Shown here: one piece after another, positions 1-6,787 of the stretch
Layout of the letters: every line of letters starts with the position of its first letter
Position numbering within the stretch: position 1 is the first letter of the stretch
Assembly: GCA_049509915.1 (NCBI GenBank)
Contig: JBEKZL010000244.1
Location: 1 to 10,996 of the forward strand
Length of the DNA stretch: 10,996 bases
From: JBEKYD01 sp049509915
GTDB lineage: Bacteria; Acidobacteriota; Terriglobia; Bryobacterales; Bryobacteraceae
Reading direction: 5' to 3'
The notes under the pieces: generated by a model
Told to the model about the DNA's origin: nothing
The model's input: only the letters and a program-made list of their open reading frames with translations
Database searches by the model: none
Made by a program: the position numbers and the translations under genes

Positions 1-548
1 CACACCGAAATGCGGGAGGCCGGGTCGAGGCCGGTGGTGGGCTCGTCCAGGAACAGGATTTGCGGGTCGTGTACCAGGCCGCGGGCGATCTCGAGGCGGC
101 GCCGCATGCCTCCCGAGAGGGTGGAAGCAAGGGCATTGGCCCGGTCGCCGAGGCCGACAGCTTCGAGCAACTCGGCCGTGCGCTCGCGGCGGCGCGCCCC
201 GGTGATGCCGTATAGACGGGCGTGAATACCCAGGTTCTCGGCGCAGGTGAGCTCGGGGTCGCTGGTCATGTTCTGGGGAATGACGCCGATCGAGGCGCGC
301 ACCGCGTTGGGGTCGCGAATGATATCGTGGCCGGCCACGACCGCCGTTCCGCCCGTGGGCGGCACCAGGGTTGTCAACATGCGGATGAGCGTGCTCTTGC
401 CGGCACCGTTGGGACCGAGCAGGCCGAAGATCTCCCCGACGGGCACCGTGAAGCTGACGTTATCGACGGCCAACAGCGTGCCGAAGCGCTTGCTGATGCC
501 TTCGACCTGGATGGCGAACCCGTTTGGGAATTGGCTTGGTGCTTTCAT
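1..548 (-). CDS. ABC transporter ATP-binding protein, drug-efflux type (partial, C-terminus beyond window)
   Basis: Cytoplasmic ATPase subunit of an ABC exporter, read leftwards from an ATG at 546-548; 182 residues are visible before the window edge. Walker A is GPNGAGKST at residues 45-53, the Q-loop glutamine is Q92 (IGVIPQNM), the ABC signature LSGGMRRR is at 144-151, and Walker B ILFLDEP with catalytic E169 is at 164-170, followed by TTGLDP. The LSGGMRRRLEIARGL stretch and the DEPTTGLDP run resemble the DrrA/CcmA-type ATPases that pair with ABC-2 permeases. It starts 5 bases after the HlyD gene stop; an AAGGA in the end of that gene lies about 9 bases before the ATG and serves as ribosome binding site. 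It very likely forms one operon with the HlyD gene, and the permease should lie beyond position 1. The substrate cannot be told from sequence. Confidence 0.95.
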   Translation of the reverse strand, partial: MKAPSQFPNGFAIQVEGISKRFGTLLAVDNVSFTVPVGEIFGLLGPNGAGKSTLIRMLTTLVPPTGGTAVVAGHDIIRDPNAVRASIGVIPQNMTSDPELTCAENLGIHARLYGITGARRRERTAELLEAVGLGDRANALASTLSGGMRRRLEIARGLVHDPQILFLDEPTTGLDPASRISV

Positions 549-553
549 GCCGG

Positions 554-1753
554 CTAGTCCTTCACGCTCGAGACCGGCGGAGGCGGCAGGACCGGCACCG
601 GCAGCATCACCCAAGCAGTCATACCTAGCGGTAGCTTGCCCTCGGGATTGGAGACGCGTACGCGTATGGCGACCGTCTTGATGTCGCGCTTGGTGCGGCT
701 GACATCGCGTTGGGTGGCAAAATCGGCCTCCACCGCTTTGTAGATCACCGGGCCCGAAGTCTCGGCGCCCGAGGGCAGGCGCACCCGCAAGGTTTGTCCC
801 ATGGCGATGAGATCGGCATAGGTTTCCTCGACGTCGGCATCGACCCAGGTGGAGCTCAAGTCGAACAGGGTGACGATTGGGCTGCCGGGGTTGACCACTT
901 CGCCCTGGCGCGCGGCGCGCAGGGTCACGATGCCGCTGGCGGGGGCGAGTATGCGGGTCTGGCCGAAACGGGCGGCAGCGGCGGCGGCATTGGCTTCGGC
1001 CTGCGCCTCGGCCGCGCGGAGGGCGTCGGTTTGCCGCTGCTGTACGGGGACTTGGCGTTCCTCCTGGCGGGCGTCGGCCAGGGCGGCTTGCGCGGCCGCC
1101 TCGGAGCGGGTAATCGCCTCGACCGCCGATTGGGCCGCCGCCACGGCGCGCCGGATCGCCTCGGCCCCGGCTTCGGCGGCCTGTTGGTTGGCCTTCGCGG
1201 AGTCCAGATCGGTTTGGGCCGTGACCAGGTCCTGAGGCGGGTTGATGTCCTTTTCGACCAGAGGGCGGATGCGGTTGAAGTTGTCCTGGGCCTTGGCTAC
1301 CGCGGCCTGGGTTTGCGCCGCCTGCGCCTGCGCCTGCCGCAGTTGGGCTTGGGTTTGCGCCACCTGCGCCTGGGCTTGTTGCAATTGCGCCTGGGTTTGC
1401 GCCACCTGCGCCTCCGCCTGGCGGACTTTCGTGGGCAGCGTATTCTCCAGCAACTCGGTCTGGGCCACCGACTGTTGCGCGCTGGCGCGCGCTTGAGCGA
1501 TGGCGTGGCCGGCGGCGCCCTGATCGGCGCGCAGCTCGTCCTGGTCGAGCACGGCAATCAGATCGCCGGCCTTGACCCATTGCCCATCGTCCACGGCCAG
1601 GCTTACGATGCGGCCGGTGATCTTGCTGCCCACCACTACTTCGTTGCCGTCCACGGTGCCGGTCAGCACGAGCGTTTGCGGACGCGGGCGCTCGAACCAC
1701 CAGATCGCCGCCGCGGCGGCCACAATCAGCGACAGAAGGATCGCTCGTTTCAT
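554..1753 (-). CDS. HlyD/EmrA-family periplasmic adaptor (membrane-fusion) protein
   Basis: A 399-residue adaptor that would bridge the inner-membrane ABC exporter and an outer-membrane channel. Residues 4-19 form one hydrophobic N-terminal membrane anchor (or uncleaved signal) followed by WWFERPRP. Residues 29-72 are the first half of the biotinyl-lipoyl domain (VLTGTVDGNEVVVGSKITGRI, VDDGQWVKAGDLIAVLD), residues about 75-265 a long Ala/Gln-rich coiled-coil hairpin, and residues 266-300 the second lipoyl half (TRILAPASGIV, VVNPGSPIVTLFDLS). A beta-barrel follows (WVDADVEETYADLIAMGQ, LPLGMTAWVMLPV) with a proline-rich tail. The layout and length fit the HlyD_D23/EmrA group. The coiled coil contains three 14-residue repeats. 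The ATG at 1751-1753 has a GAGG about 9 bases upstream. It is the first gene of the efflux operon, with the ATPase directly downstream. Substrate is unknown. Confidence 0.95.
   Translation of the reverse strand: MKRAILLSLIVAAAAAIWWFERPRPQTLVLTGTVDGNEVVVGSKITGRIVSLAVDDGQWVKAGDLIAVLDQDELRADQGAAGHAIAQARASAQQSVAQTELLENTLPTKVRQAEAQVAQTQAQLQQAQAQVAQTQAQLRQAQAQAAQTQAAVAKAQDNFNRIRPLVEKDINPPQDLVTAQTDLDSAKANQQAAEAGAEAIRRAVAAAQSAVEAITRSEAAAQAALADARQEERQVPVQQRQTDALRAAEAQAEANAAAAAARFGQTRILAPASGIVTLRAARQGEVVNPGSPIVTLFDLSSTWVDADVEETYADLIAMGQTLRVRLPSGAETSGPVIYKAVEADFATQRDVSRTKRDIKTVAIRVRVSNPEGKLPLGMTAWVMLPVPVLPPPPVSSVKD
1292..1417 (-). repeat. Three in-frame 42-bp tandem repeats in the HlyD coiled coil
   Basis: Units lie at 1376-1417, 1334-1375 and 1292-1333 and encode AEAQVAQTQAQLQQ, AQAQVAQTQAQLRQ and AQAQAAQTQAAVAK (residues 113-154). 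The first two units share an unbroken 22-base core; the third is more diverged. A 14-residue unit is two heptads, so gain or loss of one unit would change coiled-coil length without breaking its register. Confidence 0.9.
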
Positions 1754-1794
1754 GCGGAAGACCTCATTCGGTGAATCGGTGAAAAGGAAAATAT

Positions 1795-1822
1795 ATTGTA
1801 AACCAAATCATTTTGAAATCAA
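1795..1822 (-). promoter_or_regulatory. Candidate sigma-70 promoter of the efflux operon
   Basis: On the minus strand, TTGATT (1817-1822) and TACAAT (1795-1800) are separated by 16 bases, close to the -35/-10 consensus. The -10 box ends 41 bases before the HlyD ATG. The surrounding 1785-1850 stretch is much more AT-rich than the rest of the window. A direct repeat of TGATTT, 11 bases apart start to start, covers the -35 region and could be an operator; that is only a suggestion. Confidence 0.45.
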
Positions 1823-2087
1823 ACTAAACTCCGAAATCGCTGGAAAATTTCCGCGCGTTCGCATCTATCTCATGTAGACGAATTGGAGGCGTGGATATTG
1901 TGAACACCTCCCGGGATGACATTAGGCTGACTATCCTTCGATATGAATCGGCAGTACCGGCGCCAACGCGGCGCAACCGCGCGCTTGCCATTTGAGTAGA
2001 AATCGCGCCGGTTCCGGCCGATAAGAAACAGTGGGTAAGGACAGAGGCGACCGCCGTTCACGACGGTTCCCATTTGAGGAACAAGTC
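1823..2087. other. Intergenic region between divergent efflux operon and small Cys protein gene
   Basis: Together with the promoter segment, the gap between the HlyD start and the next gene is 334 bases. An AT-rich part next to the efflux promoter grades into ordinary GC-rich sequence. Short reading frames here (for example minus 1870-2073) show no recognisable motif or convincing ribosome binding site. No regulator gene for the efflux operon is present. A GAGGAA at 2076-2081 is the ribosome binding site of the downstream gene. Confidence 0.6.
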
Positions 2088-2345
2088 ATGGAACTTTCGA
2101 GCCAAGAGTCGATTCAGGCATTGATCCGAACACAAGGATTGGTCACGCACGTGCGGGACCGCCGGGCCGGGCAGGACGCCGCCCGGCCCACCAACCGAAG
2201 CCGAAGGATGGTTTGCAAGTGCGGCCAATGCCGCCAGTGTCTGGAGAACGAACGCTGGGAACGAATCTTTACGAAGAAATTCGCCGATCCCGATTACTAC
2301 GCCAGCCGCCTGGTCCACTACACCTCGCCATTGACTTCTCTGTGA
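2088..2345 (+). CDS. Small four-cysteine protein, probably metal-binding; function unknown
   Basis: An 85-residue protein. The reading frame is open from 2031, but the ATG at 2088 is chosen because GAGGAA (2076-2081) lies 6 bases upstream and the residues before it are low-complexity. The N-terminal 40 residues are polar and poor in motifs. Residues 43-51 read CKCGQCRQC (C43, C45, C48, C51), a tight knuckle suited to zinc, followed by LENERWERIFTKKFADPDYY (52-71) and a serine-ending tail. I recall similar short proteins with a CxCGxCxxC knuckle, a WERIF-like helix and DPxYY in acidobacterial genomes, with no assigned function; this is memory, not a search. Four closely spaced cysteines and a good ribosome binding site argue that the gene is real. 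It stands alone. Confidence 0.72.
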   Translation: MELSSQESIQALIRTQGLVTHVRDRRAGQDAARPTNRSRRMVCKCGQCRQCLENERWERIFTKKFADPDYYASRLVHYTSPLTSL

Positions 2346-2618
2346 TAGGGCGGGAAGATCCGCCTGAGCAAGCGAGTCCGAGCCGCGACCGTTCGGGAGT
2401 GCCAGATGGGACTGCGGCCAACCAAAGGGATGAAGACGCACCGGCATCTCCTTGGTAGGGCAGGCGGACCGGTGCGAAATCAGCAACCTGGAGAGCGTCT
2501 TCAACGGAGCGGTTGCAGGATGCGTGACAGTGATTGCGAGACCACGTACCAGGGCGAAACGGCCGACGCGGCGGGCCGGAGGCCGGGTCCGCGCACAAAT
2601 GTTCGCAGGCTCCGGCGG
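2346..2618. other. Gene-free spacer with dispersed-repeat copy 1
   Basis: This stretch between the small Cys protein and the pseudogene holds the dispersed repeat at 2380-2514. Frames open across it on both strands are Arg/Pro/Ala-rich and show no domain. Nothing else was recognised in 2515-2618. Confidence 0.7.
2380..2514 (-). repeat. Dispersed intergenic repeat, copy 1 (short form)
   Basis: Read on the minus strand, this about 135-base block matches 8205-8382 on the plus strand. The first 44 bases (2471-2514) are identical to 8205-8248. The rest is similar with changes and shares a CAAGG-GATGCC block, a CTTCATCCC block and a GGTCGCGGCTC end. Copy 1 lacks about 50 bases of palindromic sequence present in copy 2. 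Both copies can be read as a short open frame beginning (from TTG) MKTLSRLLISHR, or in another frame NRSVEDALQVADFAP, but these frames are not conserved past the identical core, so the element is most likely non-coding. No transposase or target duplication was seen. Confidence 0.85.
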
Positions 2619-3419
2619 CTACTCGCCGTACACGCGCAAAGCGTCGGCGGCGGACGGCCGCCGGGCGATGCGGATCGAGTGGCGCCCCGGATGCGGCCAT
2701 CGCCGGCGAAACACGGTCACGCCGCGCAGTTTCGGGAAATTGTCGACAGCCAGGCTGACGGTTCCGGCCAGCTTGCCATCCACGTAGACCGCGACGCTTG
2801 CCCGCTCCTTTGTCCTTGTCGGTGATATAGTCGACGCCGCTTCCGCTAAATGCGCACTCGGCCGAAGTGGCGGGAACTACCTTGAATGCGCGCAGCGGAA
2901 CGGTTTTCAGGATGAGGGGAATCGCCCATGCTTTGTACAGTCCGGATGGCTGGTCTTCGAACGGACAACCAGCCGTAAACAGAGTCATCTTCACGTCGGT
3001 TCCTTCCCGCCGCTGGAATTTCGCGCACAGGCTGGGCCCGTACATGTGTCCGGTGGCGAGGAACCGGTCGCTGAACCCGTTGATACCCGTCCAGGGGCCC
3101 CAGGGGTGCGGCGCCTGGTAGAACTCTTAACACATTTCGTTCGGCTCAAACCACTTAATCATTTTCTCGGCGTTGTACCAGACCACCATCAGGTAGAGCC
3201 CTAACGCCGGGATGTAACGAATCCCCGGCCGTCGCAGTGAAAAGCGTACAGGTTGTCGTCGTCGGCCCGGAACGGGTCCCACGTATCTCCATTGGAATCG
3301 TTCCACTTGTGAACCTTATCCAGTTCGGGTACGACCTCGGCGATCGACGGCTGCGCCGCGCGCCCCAGAGCGATTCCGGCGGCTGCCTGGAAGAGACTGC
3401 GCCGGCTGATAGTGTTCAT
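2619..3419 (-). pseudogene. Decayed gene for a Tat-exported protein (internal deletion, stop and frameshift)
   Basis: Three fragments in different frames read as one protein. Fragment 1 (3219-3419, ATG at 3417-3419, or GTG one codon earlier) has a Tat-like signal, SRRSLFQAAAGIALG, then KVHKWNDSNGDTWDPFRADDDNLYAF and CDGRGF. Fragment 2 (about 2800-3219, frame shifted) begins RYIPALGLYLMVVWYNAEKM, meets an in-frame TAA at 3127-3129, then continues FYQAPHPWGPWTGINGFSDRF, MYGPSLCAKFQRR and PSGLYKAWAIPLILK up to FSGSGVDYITDKDKG. Fragment 3 (2619-2798, shifted by one base) reads SVAVYVDGKLAGTVSL through ALRVYGE and stops at TAG 2619-2621. The last two fragments look like a C-terminal beta-sandwich. 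The join near 3216-3221 skips the middle of the protein, implying a sizeable deletion. The style resembles DUF4185-like or glycosidase-like secreted proteins of acidobacteria, but I am unsure of the family. It diverges from ileS. Confidence 0.85.
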
Positions 3420-3437
3420 CACGAGGATGGTAGCGCA

Positions 3438-3458
3438 CGACGGCGGAGCCCGCCGTCG
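3438..3458. other. Perfect 9-bp hairpin between the pseudogene start and ileS
   Basis: CGACGGCGG (3438-3446) and its exact complement CCGCCGTCG (3450-3458) flank the loop AGC. It sits in the divergent intergenic region 31 bases before the ileS ATG. There is no T-run on either side, so it is not a standard intrinsic terminator. It could be a leader structure of ileS mRNA or part of a small palindromic repeat family. Confidence 0.6.
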
Positions 3459-3489
3459 CGGATTGGTAACATAAAGTTAGCTCCCGAAA

Positions 3490-6300
3490 ATGGATTCGCA
3501 TAACGTAGATTTGAAGCAGACCATCAATCTGCCCAAGACGGCTTTCCCGATGAAGGCCAACCTGCCGCAAGCCGAGCCTAAGCTGGTCGCGCGGTGGGAG
3601 AAAGAGAACCTTTACGGGGCGATTCGCGCCGCCCGCGCCGGCCGGCCAACGTATATTCTGCACGACGGGCCGCCCTATGCCAACGGGCGGATTCACCTGG
3701 GAACGGCGTTCAATAAGATCCTAAAAGATTTCATCGTGAAATCGAAGACCATGGCGGGCTTCGATTCCCCCTACGTGCCGGGCTGGGATTGTCACGGGCT
3801 GCCGATCGAGATCAAGGTGGATTCGGAACTGGGCGCGAAGAAGGCGCACATGTCGGCGGCCCAGATTCGCCGTGCCTGCCGCAAGTACGCGGAGAAGTTT
3901 ATCGACTTGCAGCGCACCGATTTCAAGCGCCTGGGCGTGCTGGGGCAGTGGGACGATCCATACCTGACGATGAGCGCCGAATACCAGGCGGCCATCGCCG
4001 GAGCGTTCGTGGAGTTCCTGGACCGGGGCTACGTCTACAAGGGCCTGAAACCGGTGCACTGGTGCATCAAAGACCGCACGGCGCTGGCCGAAGCCGAGGT
4101 GGAATATCAGGATCATTCCAGCCCCTCGATCTGGGTGCGATTTCGTCTGACCTCGGACGCGGCCGGGATCGACCCGGCGCTGTCGGGGCGAGAGGTCTAC
4201 GGGTTGATCTGGACGACCACGCCGTGGACGATCCCGGCTAACATGGCCATCGCCTTCCACCCCAAATTCGAATACGTCGCGGCGGACGTGGCCGGCGCGG
4301 TGTATATCGTTGCGGCGGAACTGCTGGCCGTTACCGCGACGAAGTGCGGGTGGAGCGAGCCGAAGGTGATCGCCCGTTTCCCGGGAGCCAGGCTCGAACG
4401 CGCCATCTTCCGCCATCCATTTATCGAACGCGATTCGCTGGGCATCCTGGCCGATCACGTGACGCTGGAACAGGGTACGGGCGCGGTACACACGGCTCCC
4501 GGCCACGGCCAGGAAGATTACGTGGTAGGACGGCAATACGGCATCGAAGTCTATTGCCCGGTGGATGCGGCGGGGCGGATGTTCCAGGCGCCGGGCGCGG
4601 CCGGCGCGCTGCCGGAAGTGTTGTTGGGCAAGACGGTGTGGCAGGCCAACCCGATCGTGATCGAGCTACTGAAAGAGCGCGGCGCGCTGTGCGGCAGCGA
4701 AACCATCGCGCATTCCTATCCGCACTGTTGGCGCTGTCATCATCCGGTAATTTTCCGCGCCACCGAGCAATGGTTCATCGGGATGGAGCGCAACGGTTTC
4801 CGCGAGGCGGCCCTGGCGGCGATCGGCGAAGTGAAATGGATGCCGGAGTGGGGGCGGGAGCGCATGTCCAATATGGTGAGCTCGCGGCCGGACTGGTGCA
4901 TCTCGCGGCAGCGCGTGTGGGGCGTGCCGATCATCGTATTTTATTGCGAAGGTTGCCGCGAGCCGGTCACCGACCGCAAGATCCTGGACAGCGTAGTGGC
5001 GCTGTTCCGCGAACACTCGGCCGATGTGTGGTATGAGCGCACTGCGGCCGAATTGTTGCCGGCGGGGATGAAGTGCGCCACATGCGGCGGCGGCGAATTC
5101 TCCAAAGAAAGCGACATTCTGGACGTGTGGTTCGATTCCGGTTCGAGCCACCTGGCGGTGCTGAATGAGCGCTTCGGATTGAGATGGCCGGCAGACATAT
5201 ATATCGAGGGCGGCGATCAATACCGCGGCTGGTTCCAGAGCTCGCTGCTGGTGGGGGTGGGCATCAGGGGCGGCGCGCCGTACCGTGCTTCGGCGCTGAG
5301 CGGCTGGCTGCTCGATGGCGAAGGCAAGGCCATGCATAAATCGCTGGGCAACGCCATCGAGCCGGAGGAGATCATCCGCGAACACGGCGCGGAGATCATA
5401 CGGTTGTGGGCGTCCTCGGTGGAATTTCACGAAGACGTGCGCGCGTCGAAGACGATTCTGACCCGGCTGACGGAGGCCTACCGCAAACTGCGTAACACGT
5501 TCCGCTACCTGCTGAGCAACCTGAACGGTTTCGACCCGGTCACCGACGCGGTCGAGGCGGAGGGGCTCGAGGAGATCGACCAGTGGATTCTACTGCGCGC
5601 CGAGGACCTGGTGGCGCGCTGCCGCGGATGGTACGACGCGCTGGAGTTCCACAAGGTCTATCACTCCGTATATGCGTTCGCCACGGTGGATCTGAGCGCC
5701 ATTTATTTCGACGTGTTGAAGGACCGGCTGTACACTTCAGCCACGCGAAGCAGAGCGCGGCGCAGCGCGCAGACGGCGCTATACCGGCTGCTGGATGCGC
5801 TGGTGCGGCTGGTGGCGCCGCTGATGAGCTTCACCGCCGAAGAGGTCTGGACCCACATGGGACGGACGGGCAGCGTGCATACGGCTTTGTTTCCCGAGCC
5901 GGCGGAGCCGAGCGCGGGCATCGGCGAGGGCGCGCGCCGTCGAGCCGCTAATTGGGACCGCCTGATCGGGGTGCGCGACGAAGTGCTGAAGGGGTTGGAG
6001 ACGGCGCGCAAGGACAAGTTGATCGGGGCGCCGCTGGAAGCGCGAGTTCGCCTTTCGGCCAACGGCGACCTGATGCCGCTGCTGGAGCAATACGCGCGGG
6101 AACTCGCGGGCTTGTTCATCGTGTCGCAAGTGACCCTGGAAGCCGCGGCAGGCGGCGAACTGGGTGTGACGGTGGAACGGGCGGAGGGTACCAAGTGCGA
6201 GCGGTGCTGGAAGTACACGACCGACGTCGGGTCGGATGCGCGGTTTCCCACCATTTGCGCGGCTTGTGCCGCCGCCGTGAACGAGACGCTACATGGCTGA
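3490..6300 (+). CDS. ileS: Isoleucyl-tRNA synthetase
   Basis: Class I aminoacyl-tRNA synthetase that charges tRNA-Ile and edits mischarged Val. The 936 residues match the usual bacterial type-1 length. It has the N-terminal IleS extension (NLPKTAFPMKANL), PPYANGRIHLGTAFNK (residues 61-76) with the HIGH-equivalent HLGT at 69-72, GWDCHGLPIE, the CP1 editing domain (WTTTPWTIPAN, GTGAVHTAPGHGQEDY) and SRQRVWGVPI. DVWFDSGSSH and GGDQYRGWFQSSL follow, and the KMSKS-equivalent AMHKS is at 614-618 (GKAMHKSLGN). The C-terminus carries the zinc site C903-x2-C906 ... C923-x2-C926 (KCERCWKY ... CAACA). The ATG at 3490 fits the family start; no strong ribosome binding site precedes it and no T-box was recognised. 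Its last 8 bases overlap lspA, so it heads a translationally coupled operon. Confidence 0.98.
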   Translation: MDSHNVDLKQTINLPKTAFPMKANLPQAEPKLVARWEKENLYGAIRAARAGRPTYILHDGPPYANGRIHLGTAFNKILKDFIVKSKTMAGFDSPYVPGWDCHGLPIEIKVDSELGAKKAHMSAAQIRRACRKYAEKFIDLQRTDFKRLGVLGQWDDPYLTMSAEYQAAIAGAFVEFLDRGYVYKGLKPVHWCIKDRTALAEAEVEYQDHSSPSIWVRFRLTSDAAGIDPALSGREVYGLIWTTTPWTIPANMAIAFHPKFEYVAADVAGAVYIVAAELLAVTATKCGWSEPKVIARFPGARLERAIFRHPFIERDSLGILADHVTLEQGTGAVHTAPGHGQEDYVVGRQYGIEVYCPVDAAGRMFQAPGAAGALPEVLLGKTVWQANPIVIELLKERGALCGSETIAHSYPHCWRCHHPVIFRATEQWFIGMERNGFREAALAAIGEVKWMPEWGRERMSNMVSSRPDWCISRQRVWGVPIIVFYCEGCREPVTDRKILDSVVALFREHSADVWYERTAAELLPAGMKCATCGGGEFSKESDILDVWFDSGSSHLAVLNERFGLRWPADIYIEGGDQYRGWFQSSLLVGVGIRGGAPYRASALSGWLLDGEGKAMHKSLGNAIEPEEIIREHGAEIIRLWASSVEFHEDVRASKTILTRLTEAYRKLRNTFRYLLSNLNGFDPVTDAVEAEGLEEIDQWILLRAEDLVARCRGWYDALEFHKVYHSVYAFATVDLSAIYFDVLKDRLYTSATRSRARRSAQTALYRLLDALVRLVAPLMSFTAEEVWTHMGRTGSVHTALFPEPAEPSAGIGEGARRRAANWDRLIGVRDEVLKGLETARKDKLIGAPLEARVRLSANGDLMPLLEQYARELAGLFIVSQVTLEAAAGGELGVTVERAEGTKCERCWKYTTDVGSDARFPTICAACAAAVNETLHG

Positions 6301-6787
6301 CGCACGAACGAAAGCCTACGTCGCGGCTGGTGCGATCTTTGTGCTGGACCGGACCAGCAAGTGGATCGTCGAGCGTTACGTGACCTTCTCCGACGATTAC
6401 CGGGTCATTCCGGGGCTGTTCGACATCGTGCGTTCGCAGAATCGCGGCGTGGCGTTTGGGATAGGGAACGATTCGGCCGGAACCTGGCTGACGCTGTTGC
6501 TGGCGGCGGTTTCTTTGGCCGCGGTGGTTCTGATCGCCGGCATCCTGTGGAAAGGGCAGCGCGTGGAGAAGCTGACCTTGTGGGGGTTGGCGTGCATCCT
6601 GGGCGGCGCGGCGGGGAACGTCTTCGACCGGTTGGCGTCGGGCCAGGTGACGGATTTTCTTGAGCTGTATATAGGGCAGTATCATTGGCCCACCTTCAAT
6701 GTGGCCGATTCGGCCATCGTGATCGGCAGTGGGTTGTTTCTGATCGACGCTTTCCGTTCCAAGCGGCAAATCGCCAATGTTCCCTGA
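6293..6787 (+). CDS. lspA: Lipoprotein signal peptidase (signal peptidase II)
   Basis: Inner-membrane aspartyl protease that removes the signal peptide from diacylglyceryl-modified prolipoproteins. The 164 residues contain about four hydrophobic membrane segments (roughly 8-20, 64-86, 95-110, 138-153) and the family motifs: DRTSKW at 19-24, NRGVAFG at 50-56, GGAAGNVFDR at 104-113, and VTDFLE then WPTFNVADS up to 140. Conserved acidic residues are D112, D121 and D139; by analogy with the Pseudomonas structure the catalytic pair should be D121 and D139 (my mapping). The ATG lies inside the ileS end (8-base overlap) and the gene's own end overlaps lgt by 11 bases. The ileS-lspA linkage is common in bacteria. 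No anomalies were seen. Confidence 0.97.
   Translation: MADARTKAYVAAGAIFVLDRTSKWIVERYVTFSDDYRVIPGLFDIVRSQNRGVAFGIGNDSAGTWLTLLLAAVSLAAVVLIAGILWKGQRVEKLTLWGLACILGGAAGNVFDRLASGQVTDFLELYIGQYHWPTFNVADSAIVIGSGLFLIDAFRSKRQIANVP

Noticed and set aside
710..1774. Plus-strand open frame of 354 codons
   Set aside because: Antisense shadow of the HlyD gene; Leu/Gly/Arg-rich low complexity mirrors the coiled-coil repeats.
2058..2504. Minus-strand open frame beginning MKTLSRLLISHR
   Set aside because: Derived from the dispersed repeat and antisense to the small Cys protein. The same start appears at 8215 on the plus strand but the two proteins diverge after the shared core.
2269..3045. Long minus-strand open frame of 258 codons
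   Set aside because: Only its first third is protein-like and belongs to the pseudogene; the rest is out-of-frame Arg/Pro-rich sequence running through the frameshift into the dispersed repeat.
3201..3422. Short complete gene for a 73-residue Tat-signal protein
   Set aside because: The sequence continues after a deletion junction in another frame into matching C-terminal fragments, so it is the N-terminal part of a broken gene.
3423..3489. T-box or other tRNA-sensing leader before ileS
   Set aside because: The region is too short and lacks a T-box sequence, specifier loop or terminator.
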